Shown here in pieces: positions 26,505 through 34,729 of a stretch of 37,335 nt of DNA. A program made the position numbers and the translations under genes. The stretch covers positions 1 to 37,335 of the forward strand of contig JASBUF010000009.1 in the NCBI GenBank assembly GCA_030148085.1. The letters run 5' to 3'. Source of the stretch: Methylophaga sp. Lineage in GTDB: Bacteria; Pseudomonadota; Gammaproteobacteria; Nitrosococcales; Methylophagaceae. Each line of letters starts with the position of its first letter. Position 1 is the first letter of the stretch. The notes beneath the pieces are model-generated. The model did no database searches and was not told where the DNA came from. It saw only the letters and a program-made list of their open reading frames with translations.

Positions 26505-26518
26505 TTGATCTGGATCAA
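26505..26518. promoter_or_regulatory. Perfect FNR/Anr box
   Basis: TTGATCTGGATCAA matches the consensus TTGAT-N4-ATCAA at all ten fixed positions. It lies 158 bases before the GAF-GGDEF start at 26677 and 223 bases from the phosphodiesterase start at 26281. FNR/Anr is an oxygen-sensing Fe-S activator, so one or both genes are expected to respond to low oxygen. A CRP-type regulator is less likely because the half-sites are TTGAT rather than TGTGA. Confidence 0.75.
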
Positions 26519-26676
26519 TGTTCTCTTGAAAAACTTTCTTGAATGGCATTAACCTTGATTAAGGCTGGTTTGCATGGGCAATTGAAATGATAAGATTCTC
26601 AGCAACTTCGTTTGGCAACGAAATCTCGCTTGGACAAGTATGAGCCTATTAGCAAACATGATTTCACGAGTGGTGT

Positions 26677-27759
26677 ATGGAACTTCCACTACGACCCGAT
26701 AATGAGGATAAACGCCTCGAGGCACTCAATGCTTCACAGTTACTCGACACGAGCAAAGAGGCGGTGTTTGACAATCTAACGCTGTTGGTGAGTAAGTTTT
26801 TTGATGTGCCTATCGTAGCGATCTCTCTTGTAGATGAGGTCAGGCAGTGGTTTAAATCGATACACGGATTGGATGTCTGTGAGACCTGTCGGGATGTGTC
26901 ATTTTGTGGGCACGTGGTTTACCAAGGCAGCCCGATAATTGTCTCCGATGCCAGAAGCGACAAGCGCTTCTTTGATAACCCGATGGTTAAAGATAGCCCG
27001 AATATTGTTTTCTATGCTGGCGTTCCCATCCGTTATACATATAAAGGCGAGGTGTATTACCTCGGCACACTCTGTGTTATCGACTATGTGAAGCGAAGCT
27101 TTTCACCTGAAGAGTTGGAGATGCTGGGGCGTTTTGCCTTTCTTTTAGAGTCGCTGATTGAAACACGGTTGCCTGCTAAAAAGTTTGATGCGCTCTCCAA
27201 ACAGTTGGCGACGGACTCCATTGAGTTACGAGACCTCGAAGATAGCATACGCCATCTACAGACGGTTTCTGAGACGGATCTGCTGACCGAACTGCCTAAC
27301 AGACGCTATTTGAAACGCATTCTGGAAGACTCCTGGTATGGAGATATGCGGCAGAAAAATATCTGTTTGATGATGATTGATCTCGATAACTTCAAACAGG
27401 TGAATGACGCACATGGCCATCATGTCGGTGACATCATCCTGAAAAACGTCGCTCAAGGTCTGAAAAGTCACGTCAGGTTGGGTGAAGATACGCTATGCCG
27501 GTTTGGTGGCGATGAATTCATTCTGGTGTCGTTTAATCAGGAGCCAGAAGGCTTCACGGTCCTGGCGCAGAAAATACTGACTCACTTTATAGATAGCCCG
27601 GCACACGCTGACTTTAGGGATATTACGGTCTCTATTGGCGGATGTATCAGTACTGATAAAGCACATGACTTTGAGACCTTGCTCAAATCAGCGGACGCTC
27701 AGCTCTACAAAGCGAAAGCCGATGGTAAGAATAAATTTGAGTTTGAAGCACTGACTTAA
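26677..27759 (+). CDS. GAF-GGDEF diguanylate cyclase
   Basis: A soluble protein of 360 residues. GAF at about 12-165 (ISLVDEVRQWFKSIHGLDVC, VSFCGHVV, FYAGVPI, GTLCVID), very similar to the GAF of the hybrid kinase at 4028. A short coiled linker leads to a GGDEF domain at about 198-358 with intact catalytic residues: DLLTELPNRR, LMMIDLDNFKQVNDAHGHHVG and GGDEF at 277-281. The position expected to hold the I-site arginine, nine residues ahead of the signature, is Leu268 (RLGED instead of RxxD), so product inhibition is probably lost. Divergent from the phosphodiesterase gene. The stop codon overlaps by two bases with the stop of the convergent peptidase gene. Confidence 0.9.
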   Translation: MELPLRPDNEDKRLEALNASQLLDTSKEAVFDNLTLLVSKFFDVPIVAISLVDEVRQWFKSIHGLDVCETCRDVSFCGHVVYQGSPIIVSDARSDKRFFDNPMVKDSPNIVFYAGVPIRYTYKGEVYYLGTLCVIDYVKRSFSPEELEMLGRFAFLLESLIETRLPAKKFDALSKQLATDSIELRDLEDSIRHLQTVSETDLLTELPNRRYLKRILEDSWYGDMRQKNICLMMIDLDNFKQVNDAHGHHVGDIILKNVAQGLKSHVRLGEDTLCRFGGDEFILVSFNQEPEGFTVLAQKILTHFIDSPAHADFRDITVSIGGCISTDKAHDFETLLKSADAQLYKAKADGKNKFEFEALT

Positions 27760-28256
27760 TACAACTCACCAAACACATCGCGATAGGTGAGATACACCCG
27801 CACATCAAACTCTAACTGATGGTAATTCGGTTCCATGTGCGTACAAAGCTTATAAAACGCTTTGTTGTGGTCTTTCTCTTTCAAATGGGCGAGCTCGTGC
27901 ACCACGATCATGTTTAAAAACTCTGGTGGCGTCGTTTTAAACACAGAGCCAATTCGCATTTCATTCTTGGCTTTTAATTTACTGCCTTGAACACGCGACA
28001 CATAACTATGTAAGCCCAATGCCTGATGCAACACATCCAGCTTATCATCATACACCACCTTACTCAGCGGGTTTGATTGACGCAGGTACTGGTTTTTTAA
28101 CTCCATCACATAGGCGTACAAGGCTTTGTTGGTTTTAATGTCGTGCGTAACGGGGTATTTGTTTAACAGAAACTGGCCTAATGTTTCCTTGGAAATAGCC
28201 GCTCTGACTTGGTCAAGAACCGGTTCAGGATAGCCAGTTAAATATTTTAATTGCAT
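27756..28256 (-). CDS. YgjP-like metallopeptidase (DUF45/WLM-type)
   Basis: 166 residues, cytoplasmic. The zinc motif HELAHLKEKDHN (His120, Glu121, His124, with His130 nearby) and the preceding FLNMIVV helix are the YgjP/DUF45 pattern; FYKLCTHMEPNYHQLE closes the domain. Members resemble M48 peptidases, but their substrate is not known. The product is shorter than typical YgjP (about 170-230 residues) but has both the N-terminal and the motif parts. The convergent overlap with the cyclase gene means no terminator separates them, so antisense read-through is likely. Confidence 0.85.
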   Translation of the reverse strand: MQLKYLTGYPEPVLDQVRAAISKETLGQFLLNKYPVTHDIKTNKALYAYVMELKNQYLRQSNPLSKVVYDDKLDVLHQALGLHSYVSRVQGSKLKAKNEMRIGSVFKTTPPEFLNMIVVHELAHLKEKDHNKAFYKLCTHMEPNYHQLEFDVRVYLTYRDVFGELY

Positions 28257-28408
28257 GAGTGAAAAGAGTTTATTGTCGGTAGGGTGATTAAGTCTTAAAA
28301 CTATACAGCAGCGTAAGCATTTTTAACGTACCCCTTTCCAAATGCTTATGGCATGATAGCCACTCTAGCTCGCTTGTCGCGGGCAAATTCCCTATTTAAT
28401 TTTAAGCG

Positions 28409-28426
28409 CCTGCCAATCTTGGCAGG
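28409..28426 (+). promoter_or_regulatory. Leader hairpin upstream of rnk
   Basis: CCTGCCAATCTTGGCAGG folds into a seven-pair stem with a four-base loop (CCTGCCA/TGGCAGG). It ends 28 bases before the rnk start and is followed by the ribosome site GGAG, so it probably lies in the 5' leader and could affect translation or stability. Confidence 0.35.
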
Positions 28427-28453
28427 TGAAAGTACGCGTTGGAGTTACTCAAC

Positions 28454-28870
28454 ATGAATGTATTACAACCTGAAATCGTTATTTCGGAACTGGACCTTAA
28501 GCGAATTGAACGGATTCTTTCGACGCTGTCACACGCTGAACTTGAGCGAGTTGCCACGCTGGAAGATGAGTTGGAAAGAGCCAATGTGGTTGAGCCTACG
28601 GCTATCCCTAAAAATGTGGTGACGATGAACTCAACAGTGAAATTCAGCGTATCGTCATCACAGCAGACATTTTGCCTGACATTGGTTTACCCAAATGATA
28701 TGACCAATGACGGGAAAACCATTTCGATACTGGCTCCGGCCGGTAGTGCCATGTTGGGTTTAGTGGAAGGGGACGAAATCGAGTGGCCAACACCCGAAGG
28801 CAAAGCGATGAAAGTGAAGGTGGAAGAAATTATCTATCAGCCTGAAAGAGCAGGGGAGTATCACCGCTAA
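28454..28870 (+). CDS. rnk: Rnk-like regulator of nucleoside diphosphate kinase (GreA/B C-terminal fold)
   Basis: 138 residues, the usual length. An N-terminal helical hairpin (LDLKRIERILSTLSHAELE) is shorter than the coiled coil of GreA. A C-terminal FKBP-like domain (VTMNSTVKFSV, LTLVYPNDM, ISILAPAGSAMLGLVEGDEI and VEEIIYQPE) is typical of Rnk, which binds RNA polymerase and competes with Gre factors. ATG 28454 with GGAG nine bases upstream is the start; the frame is open slightly further. Monocistronic by context. Confidence 0.9.
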   Translation: MNVLQPEIVISELDLKRIERILSTLSHAELERVATLEDELERANVVEPTAIPKNVVTMNSTVKFSVSSSQQTFCLTLVYPNDMTNDGKTISILAPAGSAMLGLVEGDEIEWPTPEGKAMKVKVEEIIYQPERAGEYHR

Positions 28871-28906
28871 AAGCTGTTATTCACGCCATCATCCATGGTT
28901 TGACCT

Positions 28907-28932
28907 GGTTGGGTTTGCACTCAAGCCCAACC
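28907..28932 (+). other. Strong 11-pair hairpin between rnk and the MFS gene
   Basis: GGTTGGGTTTG (28907-28917) pairs with CAAGCCCAACC (28922-28932), one G-T wobble, around CACT. No T-run follows. It may mark the 3' end of the rnk mRNA, possibly with Rho, or lie in the leader of the MFS gene. Confidence 0.45.
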
Positions 28933-29042
28933 TAAGCAGCCTGCCTCGGGCTAGCCAAATTAATCTTTACCCTTCAAAACATTAACGTTGTTTTAACCCT
29001 ATCTGTGTTACATTGCGCGCCTTTCAGTTAGACGCAAGCGTA

Positions 29043-30224
29043 ATGACTTCCAACACTTCTTTATCTTCCTATTCATTGCCATGGGTGATTTTGGCTTTGG
29101 CCATCGGTAGTTTTTGTATTGGCACCACGGAGTTTGTGGCTATGGGGCTGATTCAGGAAATCGCCTCAGATTTATCGGTGTCGATTCCTTCAGCTGGGTA
29201 TTTTATTACGGCCTATGCCTTGGGTGTTACCGTCGGTGCGCCGATATTAGCCATCTTGGGTACCAAGTTACCGCGTAAACGTTTATTACTGGGCTTGATG
29301 CTGTTTTACGGTGTGGCCAATGCCTTTACAGCACTGGCAAACAGCGCTGAAAGTATGTTGCTAAGTCGCTTTATTGCTGGTTTGCCACATGGCGCGTATT
29401 TCGGCTTTGCTTCTTTGGTCGCTGCTGATCTAGCGGGGCAACAGCGTCGTGCTACGGCGATTGCCCAAGTGATGATGGGCTTAACCATTGCCAGTGTCAT
29501 CGGTGTCCCTTTCGCGACCTGGCTGGGACAATCATATGGTTGGCGGGCTGGCTTCGAGTTTTCGGCAATGATTGCAGTCGTGACCATCTTGGCCATTAGC
29601 TATTTTGTGCCGCATATTAAACCGCATGCCTCGGCCAGTATTCGTAAGGAAATAGCTGGCTTTAAAAATATCCATATGTGGTTGACGCTGGCGATCGGTG
29701 CGATTGGTTTTGGCGGCTTATTTTCTGTGTATAGCTATGCCTCGCCGATCCTGACTGAATACACCGGTGCAAGTGTTCAAATTGTGCCGGTTGCCTTAGC
29801 TGTCTTCGGTATCGGTATGGTGTTTGGTGGGCTGGTAGCAGGCTGGTTGGCGGACAAACATCTGAATAAAACCATCGTTGGCGTTTTAGTTAGTTCCTCA
29901 GCCGCTTTTATTATTGCCGCGTTGAGCATGACACAAGTTTATAGTGCAGTTGCGGCTTTGTTTCTGATTGGCTTTACCGTAACGGGCTTGGCAGGTGTGT
30001 TGCAGATCCGGTTGATGGATGTCGCTGGCGAATCGCAAGCCTTAGCCGCATCACTCAATCATTCAGCTTTTAATGTCGCCAACGCCTTGGGAGCATTTTT
30101 AGGTGGCTTTGTAATCAGCCAGCAAATGGGGTGGATTGCGCCTGTCTGGGTCGGTTTGGCTCTGAGTCTGTCGGGCTTGCTGCTGTTTAAACTTGCACTG
30201 ACTGTTGAAGCCCGGACAGTTTAA
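29043..30224 (+). CDS. MFS efflux transporter, AraJ/YdhP-like
   Basis: 393 residues with twelve predicted helices. The opening SFCIGTTEFVAMGLIQEIASDL and the following AGYFITAYALGVTVGAPI are the signature of the AraJ/YdhP/Sugar-efflux (DHA1) group, and the loop GTKLPRKRLLLGLM is the motif-A region. Such proteins export sugars, drugs or purine analogues by proton antiport; the substrate cannot be read from sequence. An in-frame start at 29013 is possible, but ATG 29043, right before the hydrophilic N-terminus MTSNTSLSSYSLP, is more natural. No regulator gene is adjacent. Confidence 0.88.
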   Translation: MTSNTSLSSYSLPWVILALAIGSFCIGTTEFVAMGLIQEIASDLSVSIPSAGYFITAYALGVTVGAPILAILGTKLPRKRLLLGLMLFYGVANAFTALANSAESMLLSRFIAGLPHGAYFGFASLVAADLAGQQRRATAIAQVMMGLTIASVIGVPFATWLGQSYGWRAGFEFSAMIAVVTILAISYFVPHIKPHASASIRKEIAGFKNIHMWLTLAIGAIGFGGLFSVYSYASPILTEYTGASVQIVPVALAVFGIGMVFGGLVAGWLADKHLNKTIVGVLVSSSAAFIIAALSMTQVYSAVAALFLIGFTVTGLAGVLQIRLMDVAGESQALAASLNHSAFNVANALGAFLGGFVISQQMGWIAPVWVGLALSLSGLLLFKLALTVEARTV

Positions 30225-30353
30225 ACCACATCAGAAATGTGGGGTGGGCTGAACTTACTAAAAACCTCCTTGCTACCTTTCTGAACATTTGAGAAAGTGG
30301 ATTTGTAATGGCTATTTCGATCGTCTTCTTGGATTTTTAGAAAAGGAAGCAAA

Positions 30354-30548
30354 ATGAAGAAGGTTATAAAGAAAGAGTCGCTTAAGTTTTTGAAGCTCTT
30401 GCTGGTCGGGTTGTTGCTTATCATCGTCCTAGTGTTATCAGGTGAACAACTCAAGGGTAGTGAAATACTGATACTGAGCATCATCCCCTATATTCTTTAC
30501 CAGATTTACTGCGTTATTCACCGGAAAATGCGACACAAGAAGAAATAA
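30354..30548 (+). CDS. Small membrane protein, 64 residues
   Basis: Unrecognised. A basic start (MKKVIKKESLK), then two hydrophobic segments (LLLVGLLLIIVLVLSG and ILILSIIPYILYQIYCVI) and a basic tail (HRKMRHKKK) predict a two-helix hairpin with both ends in the cytoplasm. AAGGA lies seven bases before the ATG, a good ribosome site, which supports a real gene. The opposite-strand frame over this region lacks such features. Confidence 0.6.
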   Translation: MKKVIKKESLKFLKLLLVGLLLIIVLVLSGEQLKGSEILILSIIPYILYQIYCVIHRKMRHKKK

Positions 30549-30653
30549 CCACCCGCAGTCTTAACTTGAGTCCTAGCTGGAAACAAGAAGCTAAATTGCA
30601 GTAAGCCCGTCCTAAAATGTAGAAGGTTTCTTCATCAACAAGGAATGGTCATC

Positions 30654-30983
30654 ATGGTCAAAACACTTGACGAACGTTATGCAGAATCTGAACGTCAGCT
30701 CACTAAACAAGCGCCTTGTGAAACAGAAGCGGAGTATCGGAAATCGGCCGAAACGGGAAGTCCCGAAGCCTTGCTGGCTCTCGCCCGAGCCTTGATAGAC
30801 GGAAGTATTGAACACCAGGACCCTGATGAAGCCTTGCTCTGTTTAGACCGGATTCGAAATGTAGTGGAGTATGCAAACATATCCGATGATGAGCTAGCCG
30901 TGGTGGAACGCGAGGCTAAGAAGAAACAGCACGAACTTGGGGAAGCCCAGCAACTAGAGTACATGCATAATCAGGATGCCTGA
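30654..30983 (+). CDS. Small soluble hypothetical protein with Sel1-like segment
   Basis: 109 acidic, helical residues. AEYRKSAETGSPEALLALARALIDG followed by DPDEALLCLDRI resembles a single Sel1/TPR-type repeat, so a protein-binding role is possible. AAGGA ten bases before ATG 30654 favours this start over the ATG at 30645, which would sit directly on the ribosome site. The stop codon TGA is the first base triplet of a TGAAGAA/TTCTTCA hairpin (30981-30999) with no T-run. Confidence 0.6.
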   Translation: MVKTLDERYAESERQLTKQAPCETEAEYRKSAETGSPEALLALARALIDGSIEHQDPDEALLCLDRIRNVVEYANISDDELAVVEREAKKKQHELGEAQQLEYMHNQDA

Positions 30984-31084
30984 AGAAGCCTATTCTTCAG
31001 TGCGGCAGTATAGAACCCCGAGACTTCAATGTCTGTTTAAGCCCCTAATTAAAAGTTGTCTGTCCCTTTCAGTTTTACGGCAAA

Positions 31085-32341
31085 TTACTTATAAACAAAG
31101 GCTTTTGCTATCGTCTGGCTATCTGCCGGGATATCAATTTTTCCGCCGTGTGACGTTATCTGTACGACTAATGCACCGCCAGACTTACGAACATAGCCTT
31201 CATATTTTCTATTCAGCTTTGTTTCAACTTTGACGCGTGAATCAACATAGTTGGTTAGCTGATGAGGTGCGACTTGGACATACGTCTTTTTCCGTTGTGG
31301 TACACGCTCTTGTTTTGTCGTCACTTCCTGCTTGCTGGCTATCGCTGTCGCTAAGGAACGCTCTTCGTCCCAGCTAACTTCCACGTCATCGACTTTTTCA
31401 CCATTAACAAGCAGCGATAAACCGAGTATGCGTGGCCATTCCTCTGTTGGATACAAGGAAATATATTTCCAATTCACCGCACTTTTAGGCTGAATAGAGA
31501 AGGTTAATGTCGCTTGTTCTGCCACGTATGCCTCATAGGCTTCATAAACACCGTCACTTAAGCTGATGTCAGCATTCGTAAAAAAGCTTTTTAACGCTTC
31601 AAGATGATGCTCTGCATATTCCTCAACAGGCACGTCACTTTTTCCGGCACAAAACTCAGCCACATTATCGCTATAGCCCAAATCCTGAACATCGACTTTG
31701 AATGTACCGACCTGAATATCCGGTGAAGTGAAGTCCCGCAGGTTAGCAATATGAGGTATTTCAACGGTGGTATATACCGCATTCATATCATGCGCTATCA
31801 AATCGATATTGAATCTGGCCAGTCTTTCCTTCTGTGAATAGTCAAAGTTGATATTCATACTTGCGTCGAGCGTGGAATAGCCTAATTCAGGCAGCAGCGT
31901 CATATCCACTGACTCAATCTCACCACAGCCCTGAGCCGCAATATGGTTCATAAATTGTTCAAACGGGGCTGGCTCTTGTGTGTACACATCAAGCATGTCG
32001 ACGCTTGTATTTAGATGATTGATTTTAAGTTGAATTTTAGGGATGATCTCGCCCGCGCTGAGCTTGTCATCGAGAGTGAAATAATCAAACGCACTATCCA
32101 GGATAAAGTCGACCGAGTCTATCTGAGCGAGCTTTCCATAAGGTGGGGTGGAAATAGAGACTTCGCTAAGTGAAATTTTGCCGTTTAAAGCGCTAAAAAA
32201 TGTCTCATACTTGATCTGGACAAAAGGGCTAACAGACTCAATGAACGAATCTACATTGCTTTTAGTGACGTAATAGAAATAGCCATAGGCTGAAGATAAA
32301 CAAATTACGATAAAAACCAGTATTTTCGCTAGAAGTTGCAT
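31085..32341 (-). CDS. Membrane-anchored periplasmic protein of unknown function
   Basis: 418 residues, not recognised. One N-terminal helix (LLAKILVFIVICLSSAYGYF) without an obvious cleavage site suggests a type II anchor with a large periplasmic domain. Alternating beta pattern (IKYETFFSALNGKISLSEVSI, LAQIDSVDFILDS, LKINHLNTSVDMLDVY) is reminiscent of AsmA/DUF945-like beta-rich proteins that handle lipids, but I see no diagnostic motif. A basic linker (TTKQERVPQRKKTYV) leads to a small C-terminal beta domain (VETKLNRKYEGYVRK, SHGGKIDIPADSQTI). It is divergent from the transglycosylase-like gene with 121 bases between, so the two may share control. Confidence 0.6.
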   Translation of the reverse strand: MQLLAKILVFIVICLSSAYGYFYYVTKSNVDSFIESVSPFVQIKYETFFSALNGKISLSEVSISTPPYGKLAQIDSVDFILDSAFDYFTLDDKLSAGEIIPKIQLKINHLNTSVDMLDVYTQEPAPFEQFMNHIAAQGCGEIESVDMTLLPELGYSTLDASMNINFDYSQKERLARFNIDLIAHDMNAVYTTVEIPHIANLRDFTSPDIQVGTFKVDVQDLGYSDNVAEFCAGKSDVPVEEYAEHHLEALKSFFTNADISLSDGVYEAYEAYVAEQATLTFSIQPKSAVNWKYISLYPTEEWPRILGLSLLVNGEKVDDVEVSWDEERSLATAIASKQEVTTKQERVPQRKKTYVQVAPHQLTNYVDSRVKVETKLNRKYEGYVRKSGGALVVQITSHGGKIDIPADSQTIAKAFVYK

Positions 32342-32462
32342 TGAGACTTAATCCCTGTCGTTAACTATGAAGTCAGTATACCGCTTTAGCTTCAAGCTGA
32401 TTGACTCCGTGATTTCTGAACTTTTTACTCTGACCCCGACTATTTAACCATTGGTACATCGA

Positions 32463-34310
32463 ATGAAACAAATTGGATGGTTGCTTTGCGTCTTATTCAG
32501 TTCGAACGCGCTGGCTGCGAGCGAAGTTGAAATCCCTTTGCTGGCTGAAACCGCACATCTCCAGACCGCGATCGGTCACGTCCTCGAATTCGATGAAAAC
32601 GGTCAGGGTGCTCTTGCCGCTGATGATTGCAACCGACTTGAGATGTCCGACATGCAGCTGGCGACCGAAGATGCCCAGCTGTCTGTCGATATGGCATTGA
32701 CCGCCACGACTGGTGCCTACGTACTTGGCGCCTGTCGCGGCCTGAAGCCATGGAAAGGCCGACTTGCAATGAAACTGACTCCTCAGGTTCTGGAGTCAGG
32801 GCTGGCCATCGAGTTTGTGCCTGATTCAATAGAATTATCGCGTCCAGATAGTAGCCCCGGCCTTTTGAGCAAACCTGTCAAGGTCATTACTGATGCGCTG
32901 GTGCTACCACGAATGAAGAGCGTGAAAATTGATCTGGCCGAGCCTCTAGCCGCCCTTGATCAATTGATCGAGCAATCACTTGGGCCGGTGAGTGCGCAAG
33001 AGGGTGAGCAGACCCTGGTTCAGCGTACCCGCATTACCCACATCCAAACTGAAGAAACGGGTCTCAGGGCCTGGCTGGCATTTCAGGTTCGCGAACCAGA
33101 GCTGACCGAACAGGTGGCCGAGCCAAGTTTCGACGAAAGCGAGCTGGCTGAATGGCAAACGCTTGAAGATGAGCTGGACGGCTTTCTGACCACCATCATT
33201 TACGCGCTGGCCAGTTCAACAAATTCCCGTGCCTTACGGGTTGAATTACTCGCTACGTTACTGGACGCTCGACACGCTATTGCCGAGGCGCTGACGAACG
33301 ATGATGCTGATTATGATCCGGTTCGAGAACTTTTCGTGACCACATGGGATCGGCTGAGGCCACTGATGAACGAACTTGAAGGTCTGGAAACGCCAGGTTT
33401 GGAAGTGGATTTCAAGCTCGCCGCGTTTATAGCGGGTGGTGACGCGCTGCGGGCACTTGACGCCCTCGGGCCCGAATATGGTTTCGAGATCACGCGAGAC
33501 GGACTACGCAGGCTTGCCCGTTTGCTGTTGGGCGAAACGGCGCCTCCAAGTTTTACACCGTTACCCTTAGAGGTCGACCCCGAGTTTCGCGATTTGTTTG
33601 GGTTTAATATCAGAGACGAAGACATATCCGCAACCGAAGAATTGACGCGACTCATCGCCAGTGGTTTTGGCCATCTAGGTGATTGGTTGGTGCCGGTCGC
33701 CCATGCCCGTAAAGTGATTCCGGCCGAGGCTTTGAAGGGGTTAGTGCCGCAACGGGATAATTTGGATGACTACCTTGATCTGGTTGCCAGCTTGTTGAAA
33801 CAGCAGTCCAGCGCCTGGCTAGCCGAAAATAAGAAGATGCCTAAAAGACTGACTAAGCGACTTGATCCCCTGGTTCGTGCGACAGCATGGAAAGAATCCT
33901 GTTGGCGCCAGTTCACAGGTTCAAGTAGCGACCCGCAAGTGTTGCGTTCACCTGTTGGTGCCGTGGGCATGATGCAGATCAATGGTCGGGTCTGGCGTAA
34001 GGTCTACGACCTCGACCGCCTTGTTGATGAGGTCGACTACAACGTGAATGCGGGTATCGATATTCTGACGCACTACATGATTGATTATGCTATCCGACGT
34101 GGCGAGCACGAACAGCCCGGTGGTGATGATAATTTGATAAAGGCAACCTATGCGGCTTATAACGGCGGACCGGGGCAATTGTCACGCTACCGTCGCGATG
34201 ACACACCCGGCAGATTAAAGGCCATCGACAAAGCCTTCTGGAGCTACTATTCGAGTTTCAAGGCTGGTGATTTGCCGGATATCTCAGGCTGCTACGTGGT
34301 GGGTAATTAA
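32463..34310 (+). CDS. Exported lytic-transglycosylase-like protein (C-terminal SLT domain)
   Basis: 615 residues with a signal peptide (MKQIGWLLCVLFSSNALA). About 450 residues of unrecognised, acidic periplasmic sequence precede a lysozyme-like SLT domain at about 468-590: catalytic Glu478 in WKESCWRQF, GAVGMMQINGRVW, YNVNAGIDILTHYM and YAAYNGGPGQLSRYR. These match lytic transglycosylases that cleave peptidoglycan to anhydromuropeptides. The long N-terminal region differs from the superhelical part of Slt70 and may target the enzyme to a partner or secretion machine. The frame is open to 32451, but ATG 32463 directly precedes the signal sequence. A strong terminator follows. Confidence 0.82.
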   Translation: MKQIGWLLCVLFSSNALAASEVEIPLLAETAHLQTAIGHVLEFDENGQGALAADDCNRLEMSDMQLATEDAQLSVDMALTATTGAYVLGACRGLKPWKGRLAMKLTPQVLESGLAIEFVPDSIELSRPDSSPGLLSKPVKVITDALVLPRMKSVKIDLAEPLAALDQLIEQSLGPVSAQEGEQTLVQRTRITHIQTEETGLRAWLAFQVREPELTEQVAEPSFDESELAEWQTLEDELDGFLTTIIYALASSTNSRALRVELLATLLDARHAIAEALTNDDADYDPVRELFVTTWDRLRPLMNELEGLETPGLEVDFKLAAFIAGGDALRALDALGPEYGFEITRDGLRRLARLLLGETAPPSFTPLPLEVDPEFRDLFGFNIRDEDISATEELTRLIASGFGHLGDWLVPVAHARKVIPAEALKGLVPQRDNLDDYLDLVASLLKQQSSAWLAENKKMPKRLTKRLDPLVRATAWKESCWRQFTGSSSDPQVLRSPVGAVGMMQINGRVWRKVYDLDRLVDEVDYNVNAGIDILTHYMIDYAIRRGEHEQPGGDDNLIKATYAAYNGGPGQLSRYRRDDTPGRLKAIDKAFWSYYSSFKAGDLPDISGCYVVGN

Positions 34311-34347
34311 GTGCTTTTATTGCGACCCAATTCATCGATGCAGAAAT

Positions 34348-34377
34348 AAAAAAGCCGACATTGAGTCGGCTTTTTTT
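34348..34377. terminator. Terminator after the transglycosylase-like gene
   Basis: AAAAAAGCCGAC (34348-34359) pairs with GTCGGCTTTTTT (34365-34376) around ATTGA and ends in a T-run; the A-run makes it usable from both sides, so it can also stop the DUF3144 gene transcript from the right. Its stem is nearly identical to that of the terminator at 36800. Confidence 0.9.
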
Positions 34378-34401
34378 AATTAGCGAATAGGTGACATCAA
34401 C

Positions 34402-34692
34402 TTACTTTGGGTTGTACTCATCAAAGCGGTCGATGTATTCGTCGAGGTTCGTCGCCGTCATTTCTGCAAAACGCTGAGTGAAATACTCAATGATTTGTTG
34501 TTTTTCGTTTTTTAACTTTTCAACATCATCAAACTGAGGTGCCGTACTAAATACGCTGAAACGTGCGGCAGAAAAGAGTAATGCAGAATTCACATTTTCT
34601 GCTTCGGTTTCTTCATGCTGCTGGTTAGCAAGGTCAATAAACTCATCACAACGTTCTTGGAATGTTTTTTCAGTTGGGGCGTTTTCGCTCAT
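34402..34692 (-). CDS. DUF3144 family protein
   Basis: 96 residues, acidic, all-helical and soluble. The start QERCDEFIDLANQQHEE and the middle NSALLFSAARFSVFST match the DUF3144 pattern of small proteobacterial proteins of unknown role. AGAGAG lies just upstream of the ATG as ribosome site. It is 37 bases downstream of the cupin gene on the same strand and is probably co-transcribed with it. Confidence 0.8.
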   Translation of the reverse strand: MSENAPTEKTFQERCDEFIDLANQQHEETEAENVNSALLFSAARFSVFSTAPQFDDVEKLKNEKQQIIEYFTQRFAEMTATNLDEYIDRFDEYNPK

Positions 34693-34729
34693 TTCTCTCT
34701 CGTTGTTATTAGTTAGTTATGGGTATTGA

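Larger units (their letters stand above)
26282..26676. other. 395-base divergent regulatory gap between two c-di-GMP genes
   Basis: No convincing ORF in either direction. It holds the FNR-type box and the 15-bp palindrome listed separately, plus a CCTTGATTAAGG inverted repeat at 26553-26564. The length is generous for a bacterial promoter region and fits multi-factor control of the two divergent genes. Confidence 0.6.

Noticed and set aside
30221-30484. An 87-residue minus-strand frame
   Set aside because: It overlaps the small membrane protein at 30354, which has a good ribosome site and a sensible topology; the minus frame has low-complexity Ser/Phe composition.
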